NCBI RefSeq assembly: GCF_000340215.1
Contig: NW_006921535.1
Location: forward strand, 637,874-701,873
DNA: 64,000 bases
Direction: 5' to 3'
DNA from: Pseudocercospora fijiensis CIRAD86
Lineage: Eukaryota > Ascomycota > Dothideomycetes > Mycosphaerellales > Mycosphaerellaceae
The first letter of the stretch is position 1. Each line of letters starts with the position of its first letter. Below are positions 44,150 to 54,400 of the stretch, one piece after another. The notes beneath the pieces are model-generated. The model was not told where the DNA came from and ran no database searches. It saw only the letters and a program-made list of their open reading frames with translations. Position numbers and translations under genes: made by a program.

Positions 44150-45240
44150 GCGAACAATTAGAGACGAAGGGAAGACAGTTAAGAAGGAAGGGAGGACGAA
44201 TAGAAAGCACTATATACTAGGGCAGAGGAGGTGCTAAAGGCGGAAGATAGAAGAACCCCTAAGAGGGCATATAGGATAATAATCTTAGAACTCCTTAGAG
44301 GACTGAAAGCAATCTACAACTAGGCGAGCTACGTAATCACAAAGGTAGCTAATATAGTCGCAGTAAAGATTACGAAGAAATAATAGGAGATAAGCCTAAA
44401 CTACCGCACCTAGGTAGCAGTAGCTAGTTAGGAGGCGCTAAAACCCCCGAGGACAGTAGTTAGAGTCTATATTACGGACCTATAGGAGCAAAAGGAAATC
44501 TAAGGACTTATAGGGAAAGAGATTATAGAAAGAATTATAGTTAAAGAGGTAATTAGGGCTAGGAACGAAGGTAAAGGGGTAATCAAGCTGTTTATAGCAC
44601 AAGAGCAGGACAAAAAGAAGCTAGAAACACAAAAAGAATAGACAACTAAGATAGGGAAAACGGTAAAGGTCTCCTAATAGCAATTTATAATTATAGCCTA
44701 TAGCATAACAAGAAGCTTTAAGGAAGAATAGGATATTAAGAGCCTACAGAGACAAAACCAAGCTATATGCCTAGGCCTAAAGATTATAAAAGTAGCATAG
44801 ATTAAAAGGAAAATCGAAGAGACTAAGAAGCAGTCTTCCCTAATTATCTAGGTAGGGAGTGTAGAGCAAGCCAATATAGTGCTAGACTAGGGGTTGTTCT
44901 AGGACTTTAAAAGACTAGAAACAGAGATATATAGAAGCAACTATAGGATAATATAGTACTTCAAATGTCAACACTATAGACACTTAGTAGCTAAGTGTAC
45001 AAAGACAACCAACACCTACTCCTATTATATAGGGGATTACTAGGTTAAAGAATGCAAAGCATATAAGGGAGAAGCAAGATATATATACTACACCAAAAGA
45101 CACCCCTCTTAGGCGAAGGAATGCCTAGTAAGAATATAGGCAGCTAGGAAGGCAAAGGAAGCTAGAATCAATATACTAAAAAGATACATAATAAGCTAGG
45201 GCAGCTAGGTGCAGAAGCAACCTAGCTAAGTACTACAAAA
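44150..45240 (+). pseudogene. LINE ORF1 (gag-like)
   Basis: A Lys/Glu-rich, stop-interrupted frame with C-terminal CCHC-type knuckles in which several Cys read Tyr (TAC/TAT), the outcome of G to A on the plus strand, while the His codons of the first and third knuckles are kept. It probably encoded an RNA-binding chaperone. Confidence 0.75.
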
Positions 45241-45429
45241 GAGGTCTAGATAAGATAATAGGTTTACATTTAGGGCCTTACTAGTACAAGAGAGTTACTA
45301 GCAACTAGGGAGACTAAGATACCTTAATATTATAGGAAAGGAAGTAGGGTAGACAAAGCTTAGTTAAATATTAGTCTAAAGTAAAGGAAGACTAAAGGAA
45401 AACCTATAGGGAAATAATATAGATAAAAC

Positions 45430-48400
45430 TTAATAAACATTGCAACATTACTAAATATTATATAGTACAATATCAATAAGAGCAAAGACAAGGTATAGAG
45501 GAGCTTCCTTCAAGCACTAAACCTAAAAGAACATTATATTATTACAATCTAAGAGCCCTAGCTCAACCTATATATAAAGAGACTAGTAATAGTCAAAGAC
45601 CTAAGATACTACCTAATTATCTATAACTAGGGAGCCTTAAGGACATACATCTATATTAGCAAGGAGATAGATATAGAAACCTAGTAGGCTATACTATAGG
45701 AGGATAGGGACCTAACATTAGTTTAAGTAGAGACATCCTAAGGTATACTCCAAGTCTACTATATATACAACCTACTACTAGACTCAAGAAGCAGTACCTA
45801 ACTAAAAACCCTAGAAAGACTACTAAGAGTTATCTAGGGGAACACCTACTAAATCCTACTTAGGGATTTCAACCTCTACTACCCCCTCTAGGGCTTAGAC
45901 TTTACCCTAGCTTACTACTTCCTAGTAGGAAGACTAATTAACATATTAGAGAGGGAAGGAATAGAAATTGTTACCCTAAAGGGACTAATTACTTAGGAAG
46001 CAAGAGGAAGCAGTAGCACACTAGACCTATACTTTATATTATATTAGATTAGGAATAGGATTATAAGATGTAGGGTTAACTAGGAACTAGAAGAATTATT
46101 AGACTACTTCCCGGTACAGATTGAACTAAATGTCTAAGCCAATTAGGAAAGGGAACTAGAAGAGAAGCTTAACTAGAAAGGTGCCTAATAGGGCAGGATT
46201 AGGGAGGAACTAGAAAGGGACCTAAAACTAGAGGAACTCTTAACAAAGCACCTACTAAGGCTAGAGGATATTAATAAGGCAGTAGAAGAACTAACAGGAA
46301 CCCTGAAATAGGTAGCTAGAAAGTATACCCTAGCAAAGAAACATTTACTATACTAGCAACTATACTAGACTAGTAAGTATATAAGGAAGGTTAAAGTAGC
46401 AAGGAAGGCTAGGAGGCAGTAGATACAAACCTACACCTAAGAAGCATAGGACAACTATAATAAAGCCTACTAGGAAAAGAAGATCCAGATTAAGAAAGAT
46501 AAGATACAAGAATAGAGATCTATAATAGGAATGATTATAAAGAAACTAGAGGAGATATAGAGGATAGCTAAATAGGTAAGGAGACCTAAATAGGACAAGG
46601 ATATACTACCACAATTCCCGGACATTATAGACTAATAAGGACAAATATAGACTATAATAGAAGGGAAAGTAAGAGCCCTAGGCTAACACTTCTTCTATAG
46701 AAAAGTATAAGCAGACCTATTAGATATAAAGGAGAAAGAATAAGAGACTCTACTGCTAGGCATACTAAGAGACACCTAGGTCAAACCCGAAACTATTGAA
46801 AGGATCCTAAAGAAAATTCTAGGCAACAAGGCACTAGGAGAAGATAAGATCTATAACAAACTTCTAAAAGCATATAGGAAGGAGCTAGCCCTAGCACTAG
46901 CTAATATCTTTTTATAAAGCCTAGCACTAGGACACTACCTAAGACTATTTAGGAAGTCCCTAATAGTAGTACTAAGGAAGCCCTAGAAGGAAGACTATAT
47001 ATAGCTTAAGGCCTATAGACTAATAGCCCTACTTAATACAATAGGCAAGGTGCTAGAAAAAATTGTCGCTAAAAGGCTAACAACCTTTGCCGAGGAAAGG
47101 AACATCCTTCCTAAAGGCTAGATAGGAGGAAGAAAGAAGAGGTCAATACTAACAGCTATAGAACTAATTATAGAACAGATTAAGTATATCTAGTACTATA
47201 GTTAAAACTAGGTAGCAACCCTCCTCTCCCTTAACATCTTAGGAGCCTTTAATAATGTCTCCTATAAAAGGCTCCTATATATACTTAAACAGAAAGCTAT
47301 ACTAAACTAGATAGTCCAATTTATCTAGTCCTTCCTATAGGAAAGATTAATACAGCTCATTCTAGGCAAATTCAAATTAGACCTAATACTAACTGAAAAG
47401 GGAATCCCTTAAGGATTAACACTCTCCCTAATCCTCTTCCTTATCTTTATAGTAGACCTACTCCTACTCCTAGAATCAAAAAACATATTAGTATTAGGGT
47501 TTGTAGATAACACAAACATCCTAGCCTAGTCTAAGACAATAGAAACCAACTACAAGATCCTAAAAGAGAAGCACTAGGAGTATAAAAAATAGGCAAGGAG
47601 GTATAGAGCAAAATTCGCCCTAGAAAAGTACTAGCTTATCTACTTTAGTAAGGCTAAATCAACCTATAATATAAAGCAATCAATTACTATTTAAGGCTTT
47701 GAAACCTAACTATTAGCAGAGCTTAGGGTACTAGGGATCTAGCTAGATCCAAAACTGAATTAAGGACTATAAGTAAAGAAGGCAAAGCAGAGGGTAGATG
47801 CTAATATACAATCCATCAATAGGCTTATAGCCTCTATATAGGGGGCTATATTCGAAAAAGCTAAAGTTATATATAAAGCAATTGTTAAGCTAGCAATGCT
47901 ATATAGAGCATAGATATAGATAGCCTAGGAGAAAACACTAAAGAGGATTAAGTAACTAGTTAGCAGGTCCTAAACCTAAAGCCTAAAGAAAATCCTAGGA
48001 GCATACAAAACTATACTAATAAGGGTAGTGGAAATGGAATTAGGGATCCTACTAGTCAAACAATACTTTAAGGGACTAAGACACTAATATATAGTAAAGA
48101 CAATAGAATACCTAGCCTAACAGACTATCTAAAAGGCACTAGACAAGATAAAAGCCTAGTATATTAGGACTAGGAGGCGAGACAGACTACAAATAACTCC
48201 CTAGAAAGTCAAAGACCTAGAGCAATATAGAGTCTTAATAAGAGAAAAGCTAGAGAAAGAGCTTTAGGGACTAAATATAAGGCTAAAGGAAGACAAGCTA
48301 AAGAGAAAGAAACAAAGCCTAGCAGAATTAATTGCTAGATACCTATAGGAGCAGGAATAGAACAAAACATAAGTTAGACTAGGAACCCTAAAGGCACTAA

Positions 48401-48830
48401 TCAAATTTGGTTAATACAACTACTAGCTCTATAAGGACCTAAATAGGGCCGAGGCAAGCCTAGCTATCTAAATCAGATCTAAACATATTGGACTTAGATC
48501 TTACCTATTTAGAAGAAACGTCCTAGGAATTGAAAGCAGAGCTTGCTAATATAGCTACCAATCTTAGAACCCTAAGTATATACTGCTAGTCTGCCTTTAA
48601 TAGTTAGAAGGCAGAAGTAATTAGAGACTAAAAGCAATAGAAAGGGAATACGATAAGCTAATCTAGAGCAAAGAAGACCTAAAGAGGATAGTAAAGTAGA
48701 TTATTAAATAGGGATTTATACAACAATTCGCACTAGTAAGGGAAACTAAGGAGTAGATAAGAAGGAGGGAAGAAGAGGGGGAAAGAAGGGCAGGGTAGTA
48801 GGCAAGGTAGTTAGAGGGTAACAACTATAA
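45430..48830 (+). pseudogene. LINE ORF2 (endonuclease-reverse transcriptase)
   Basis: Endonuclease-like blocks such as NIIQYNINKSKDK and RDFNLYYPL occur near 45.46 and 45.86 kb. Reverse transcriptase follows, with the catalytic box FVDN instead of FxDD (Asn codon 47509-47511). Many Trp codons are TAG. The C-terminal Cys motif C-stop-YSYQS...NPKYILLVC lies near 48.55 kb. Confidence 0.8.
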
Positions 48831-49005
48831 CACTAGTATACCCTAGAGGAAGGAAAACAAGGAAACGAGGAAGATTAACACTTGTAAATAGGACAGGAGG
48901 GAGGTTTTTACTAACTAAGTTAGTTTCCTACCTAAAACAATATATAGAAACAGACCTATATAGGCCGAAAGGCACTACAATAGGCAAATAAAATATCTAT
49001 CTATC

Positions 49006-49019
49006 TATAATTGAAGCAC
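49006..49019. repeat. target-site duplication, right copy
   Basis: TATAATTGAAGCAC, identical to 44120-44133. On the minus strand it encodes part of the gypsy gag zinc knuckle. Confidence 0.93.
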
Positions 49020-50245
49020 TTTAATCCGGTCGGGAGATTGTTGCCGTAGCTATTGTTACTACTATTATTAGTCGAGCGGTTAGTATTATAGGGATACGAG
49101 CCCCTTCTACGGCCCCTATCGCGGCCTCCTCTATATAGCCGGCGGCTACAGCCTCTTCTACGGTTATTGTTACTATTCCTATTATCGGCATTGTTATTAT
49201 AGTAGGAACCTTGATTTCCTCCGCGGCTACTACGATTGCCGCGGTTAGTACTAGCTAGCCGGATCCTCGATTCTAGTCGTTATTAGAGCTAGACAGCTCG
49301 TTCGGCTGTTTCTACTTCGACTATAAATTAAATGCGTATTAGGTTAGCTTGTTCGAATATATAGCGACGGTCTAATTCGAGGATAAGTTCCTATCTAAGT
49401 TTTAGGCGTATTTCCGAGATCTATATAGAATTAGTCTTAGGCGGAAGGTTATCCTCGAGGGTCTTTAAATAGGCTTTAAATAAGCGAGCCGATTGATTAG
49501 TCTTCTGTTTAGCTCGAAGATACAGGTCCTAAGTATATTGTTGCCTTAGTATAGGGTTTCTAAGGGTATCTAGTATAATGGTTTTGTAGGTCTGCTACTA
49601 AATAGCGGTCTAGTCGTCGAGGGAGTCGAAATAGTTATCCTATATACGCTTTAGGTCGCTATTAATATACTGTATAGCGTATACGACTAAGGAATAGTCG
49701 TCTAGTAGCGCTCTTAGTACGTTGCGCTAGTTGAGTTTACAGTTACGAATATAGTCGTTATACTGCTTTCGACTAGATCTGTTAAACATAGTGCAGTCCT
49801 TAAGTTTAGCGTCCTTCTTTTAGATAGGTAGTAAAGAAGGTCCCGCTATTGGTTTAGTTGTCGGGGCTTCCTAAAGGCGACGGAGCTCGAGGAGATTATC
49901 CTTTAGCTATTGTTCTTAACGTAGGGCAGTAAGCCTGTTTTAAGTGGCTTCTTAAAGTCTCCCTAATAGTTGAGGGCTAAAGGCTAGTTAGCTATATCGT
50001 CGATTGACAATATTGTTAAGAATATCGTTAATAGGCAACTCTAGGTCGTTACCTAGAATTACAGGTTCTTCGGCAGGCCTAGTAGTAGGCTCTTTAGTAG
50101 GAGGCACTTTAGCAGGTACTCTAGTAGGCACTTTAGTAGGCACTTTAGCAGGCACTATGCTACTAGCATTATCGTTGCTAGCGCTACTAGCGGCGCCGCG
50201 ATTATTGTTTCGTAATAAGCCGGCTATTATAATAAGGGGTAGCAC
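49020..50245 (-). pseudogene. gypsy gag region
   Basis: Minus-strand gag with an open Pro/Lys/Val-rich repeat (VPAKVPTKVPTRVPAKV) at 49988-50245, then a capsid-like helical region with stops, an Asn/Ser/Gly-rich linker (about 49.02-49.28 kb) and the CCHC knuckle, which continues across the LINE into 44119. The knuckle reads CFNYNSTSYLLG-stop-C: Cys4 and His9 are both Tyr. Confidence 0.8.
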
Positions 50246-50502
50246 TAATAATGTATTGTTAGCCCCTAAGATACGGATATAGCGGAATTAGTAGATATCG
50301 GTCTAGTATGTTTGACTTAGTATAATAGGCCGTATAGAAGGCCTTGCTTAATAATTAGTACGGTTGTTTCGATAGAATAGTACGTATAGGTCCCGTTCTT
50401 CGGGCGCAATATAGTTAGATTAGTCTTGTTCGTAGCTATACCGCTAAAAGCTTAAAATAAGGACTATCTAGCTGCTATCCTTAAAGGGTAGATCGAATAC
50501 TA

Positions 50503-50708
50503 TATAAGAAGGGTTATATTAGCAGGTAGATAGGGTAGTAGTGAATTAGTATAGTATTCGATAGGGATCTAGGAGAAGAGGGAGGAAGGTAGGAGAGTTA
50601 GCCAACTTAGCCTAACGCTAAGCGCTAAGCCCTACCTAAGGCACTAAGACCCTAGCTTTACTTAGCCTAGTTATATGCTAATTACGTATAGCCTCTTTAG
50701 CCCTAACA
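50503..50708 (-). repeat. LTR-like sequence, copy 1
   Basis: Read on the minus strand it starts TGTTAGGGCTAAAG and ends CTTCTTATA. It matches 59479-59675 in the opposite orientation over its whole length, apart from RIP-type changes and small indels. It directly precedes the gypsy gag leader. Confidence 0.85.
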
Positions 50709-51199
50709 GATCGTTAGGCTTCGCGGTTAGTATTAACGTTGCGCTAGAAGGTCTTATCGTCTAAGAACTCGCTAGTAACTTATCGATTACCGAGACGGTC
50801 TTAATCGATACGCGGTATAGCTCTAACTCTAAGGTATTCGTAAACAACTTTATTACGCGACTATATATTGCGAAGGGTATTAACGAATATAGTGCCTTTA
50901 ATACGACGGCTATAGACCTCTATAAACCTACTAGATAGTGCTACGAAGCGGATAAACTACCTAGGTACTATTAAAGTCGGTAGTATACGCTCGAGGAAGG
51001 CGAAAGAAGCGACTAGTAAAGCGGCTTCTTTAGACGATAGTATAGTATTACCCGGAGTACGAGACTCTATCTTAGTAATTTTAAGCAAGTCGGCTTTAAA
51101 CTATACCTCTTCCTTTTAACGCCGACGAAGAGCCTTATCCTACTACTATTCTCGAGCGCGTTACTACTAAAGACGATATTCTTACTAGGTATATAGAGC

Positions 51200-52800
51200 T
51201 TATACATTACGCTGCTATTAATCGCGCTTAGCACCTATAGCCTTAAGGTCTAGATAGGGTAGGTCTAAGGAAAGTATATATCTAGGTAGCAGAGTCCGCT
51301 GCTTCTTACGGCGTATATAATTAGTATATCGGTCGATATAAGACTTATATAGCTTGCCTTTAAAGCGATCGTAGTTAAAGGGTTTATCGAAGAGGATATC
51401 GTCGAGGTTGCGGAAGCGAGAGCATACTACGTAGGTTAGAGTAGGAGTAAAGTCCTTCTTATAAATGTCTAATATACCCTTATCTAATATTATGCCTTAC
51501 GACTTGTAAATAGTTATAGTATAGGCGATCGTAAGCGGGAACTAGGTACGGATACATTACCTATTAGCGCGCTCGTTATACTTCTACTCCCGGCGAGATA
51601 GTACAATTAGCACTATATTTACCGGAAGTCTATCTACTTCTTAGTTTAGTATTAGTCCGGAGTACTTATCGAGCTCTATAAGTACTATAGCTAGCATGTC
51701 CTAGTCGACGATCTCCTAGTCCGTACGCGTATTATCTCGGGCCTAAACGATATCGCGAACAGTACCGAGACTACTATTAACAATACCCTTTTATACCTAG
51801 AGGTTCTTAGTAACTATAATATAGGCATTAATACAGATAGGGAGGATCTTATACAAATTGCTACCTGTCTCGTAATTAGCTAAAGATACAAATCGTCTAA
51901 TATATATAGCCTAGATAGGCTTAATAGGTTGTTAGTTATCGCGTATCGAGGTATAGTTTAAAGTAGCTATCTACTTCTTATAGCTAAAAAGACGAATAGC
52001 TTTCTAGAAGGCAATAGGGTATAGGTAGGTAGTATCTCGGATACGAGTTGTAAGTGTCTGCTATTACTAAATAGTTAGCTTTCTAGGTCTAGTACGTAGG
52101 CCCTCGAGTGCTTCCTTAAATGCCCGTAATGCTAGATTATTGCCCTACTAACGTTAAGCGACATTAAGTTAGATAGTCTTATCGAAGAGATACTAGGTAT
52201 AGCGACTAAGAACGACTTTAGGGGAGTCGATTAAGGTAGGTCTACTAAAGAGCGGTCGACCGCCGATTAGAAGTAACTAACTAAAGTCGCTATATATACA
52301 AATAGTAAAACTACCGAACAGTATTAAGGTGTCGACGTTAGGATCTTCTTAGTTAGCCTACGAATAGCTCGAGTCTTATTATCCGACTTGTCGTAGCCGC
52401 CTATCGATCTAATACAACTTAACTAAGTTAATTATAGACTTTTCGTCGATTATAATATAGAGGATCTTACTTATAAACTCCTAGAAAGCAGAGAGTGTAT
52501 TACCCTCGAGAGGAACGTACTCTTTTATAGTTAACGGTAAGCGGAAGGCGGAGTAAATAGTAGATCCCTTAATGCTATAAGTAGTAGCACCGGTAGGAGC
52601 AATACGTATAATCGGGTTGTTAAGCTTATATTCTATAAGACTACTCGTATCGTATTGCTTAGCGAGACCCTTAATAGTAGAAGATAGCAATTTAATAATA
52701 AAGGACTTGCCGACTCTAGCCTTACTATTAATGTTTAGTAGTATCGAGGCTAGAATAGTGTTTCTATTAATTATCTTATCGGTATAATTGTAAATCCGGT
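51200..52800 (-). pseudogene. PIF1-type helicase part of the Helitron
   Basis: Walker A-like VGKSF (near 52.72 kb) and the motif Ia-like IRIAPTGATTYSIKGSTIYSA segment are readable. The rest is broken by stops. In active elements it would unwind DNA during rolling-circle transposition. Confidence 0.75.
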
Positions 52801-53499
52801 TATACTAAATTCGCTACTCTAGCGACAAACCTATAACCTTTTGCTATAAGTTAGCGATCTAGCCGACCTTCTAATAGGCTATAGTACTACGATATGCCTT
52901 CTACTAATCTTTTATTTATCTAAGGTTATATCGTCTAATATAAGATATCTAGTCGTAGTCCTTGTCTATCTAACGGTTACTAAGGTTGTTTAGATCTTCC
53001 TCCTCTTCTATAGGATTACGATCGGATATAGCACGTACGAGAAGCTTACCCTTAGGTTCCTCCTCTTCTAGATCGTATTGCTCTTCCTCGAAGAGGTCTT
53101 TAGTAGGTATAGGAAGATTGATTCCGAAGTAGTTAAAAGGATAATTATAGTAATTCTCCTAATACTACTCGTACGCTTTACGCTAAGTATAAAACTCCTT
53201 ATTAGTATAGTCGTCGCTAAAAGTGTAAGGAAGGGCTAGATATTAGCTATCGAATAAGTAGTATAGGATAACCTTAGTACGACAATAGTCCTCGTACGTG
53301 CCGTCGTCTTCTTCTAGGTTGCTAGAATACTTAGGGAAGTAGTTAATTAGCCGGGCTTTCGCTCGTAGTCGCATTTTAAAGGTACCGAAGTCCTAGGAAG
53401 TTAGGAATTCGAAGAGAGTAAGGTTAGGTCGCGTAAGCAGATAAGACTTAGCAAATTTCTTAGGACTAATACTAAGGCGGTTAATATACTTTAGTAAAG

Positions 53500-54400
53500 G
53501 TAACTTGTCCTATATAACAATCTCTCTAGCCTGCTTATCGTACCGCTTAACCTTTGCCTAGTATTAAGGGAGCCGACAATCGAAGCTTTAAACGGTACGA
53601 GTGCTTTAAGATAGTAGAAGGCCTAAAAGCTAATAGCAAGCCTCCTATACTAATATATCGCGCTTACCGATAAGCTTATTTATTATTTTAGCAAAGAAGG
53701 AGATTATAGGGAGGTTAGAATTCTGTAACTACGGACCTAATTGCTTTACGATCTCGAGCAATAGAGTACTACGCTTCTCTACCTTACTATAGTACTTAGT
53801 AAGGTAGTTAACGACGGTATCTTTTAACGTATAGGGGGCGAAATCTATATTCGCGAGCTAGACTATAGACACTGTTCTGTTATATCTATTTATCTACTTG
53901 TCGTTACGAGGACTATCGTATATATAGTAGCGAGGATTAAGATCTCGACTAATCCGAGCTTCCTCGTAAAGTTCTCGAGGATAATAGAAGCGATATATAC
54001 GCTAGCTAGTATCTTTGTTCTTACGTTAATAGTACTCGTAACCGCATTAGTAGCGCTAGACTCTATTTAGATTTAGTATAAGGAGGTATGCCGTATTACG
54101 TACCTTATCTAGACGCATTAATAGCACTATCGGCTCTCCTAGTTATAGCCTAGTACGCTCGAGGTCTAGCTAGAAAGTAGTAACATAGCGGCCCTAGAAC
54201 TTAGCTAGTCTGTCTCGGTCGGCCTACGTGTTTGATTATAGAAGCGGTAGTAAGGGCTCTTACGTATTAATGTCGGTCTAGAGCTAGTATATACCGTAAT
54301 TATAAGAGCTACTACGAGCTTGAAACTCGAAGCGGTTCTATAAGTCTACGATACTAAACTTAGGCTCGAGAACTATCTATTAGAGTATCGTATATCGGCG
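53500..54400 (-). pseudogene. Rep/HUH-like part of the Helitron
   Basis: The minus strand shows DL-stop-NRFEFQARSSSYNYGIY-stop-L near 54.34-54.29 kb. The two His of the metal-binding HUH box are Tyr (TAT and TAC at 54293-54304), consistent with CpA to TpA changes. Confidence 0.65.

Larger units (their letters stand above)
44134..49005 (+). mobile_element. LINE (non-LTR) retrotransposon, nested, mutated
   Basis: A 4872-base plus-strand element bounded by identical 14-base target duplications. ORF1 (about 44.15-45.24 kb) ends in three knuckle-like Cys/His motifs (YFKCQHYRHLVAKC near 44.96 kb, then HPS-stop-AKEC near 45.11 kb). ORF2 has an AP-endonuclease-like part (about 45.43-46.1 kb), reverse transcriptase (about 46.8-47.85 kb, with KAYRLIALLNTIGKVLEKI and LTLSLILFLIFIVDLL) and a C-terminal Cys motif near 48.54-48.6 kb. 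The order fits fungal LINEs of the Tad/I groups. The 3' end is an ATCT-type simple tail, not poly(A). The element has lost TpG and CpG but kept CpA on the plus strand. Confidence 0.9.
40090..50502 (-). mobile_element. Ty3/gypsy retrotransposon with chromodomain, RIP-inactivated, split by a LINE
   Basis: On the minus strand the order is gag (about 50.3-49.0 kb, with a Pro/Lys-rich frame at 49988-50245), zinc knuckle at the LINE insertion point (rejoined across 49006 and 44119), aspartic protease-like region near 43.85 kb (ISYRLAKQLDL), reverse transcriptase (43308 to about 42580), RNase H near 42.3-42.1 kb (YEQELLAIVEAFKY), integrase (41256-41056, DFITGLPPTK...IIDRFTKGARY) and a chromodomain near 40.29-40.14 kb (EYLLR...QGYLP with in-frame stops). 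This protease-RT-RNaseH-IN-chromodomain order defines chromoviruses of the Metaviridae, an ordinary fungal element. LTR limits are uncertain: the 200-base sequence at 50503-50708 may be the 5' LTR, but I found no partner copy near 39-40 kb. Confidence 0.85.
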
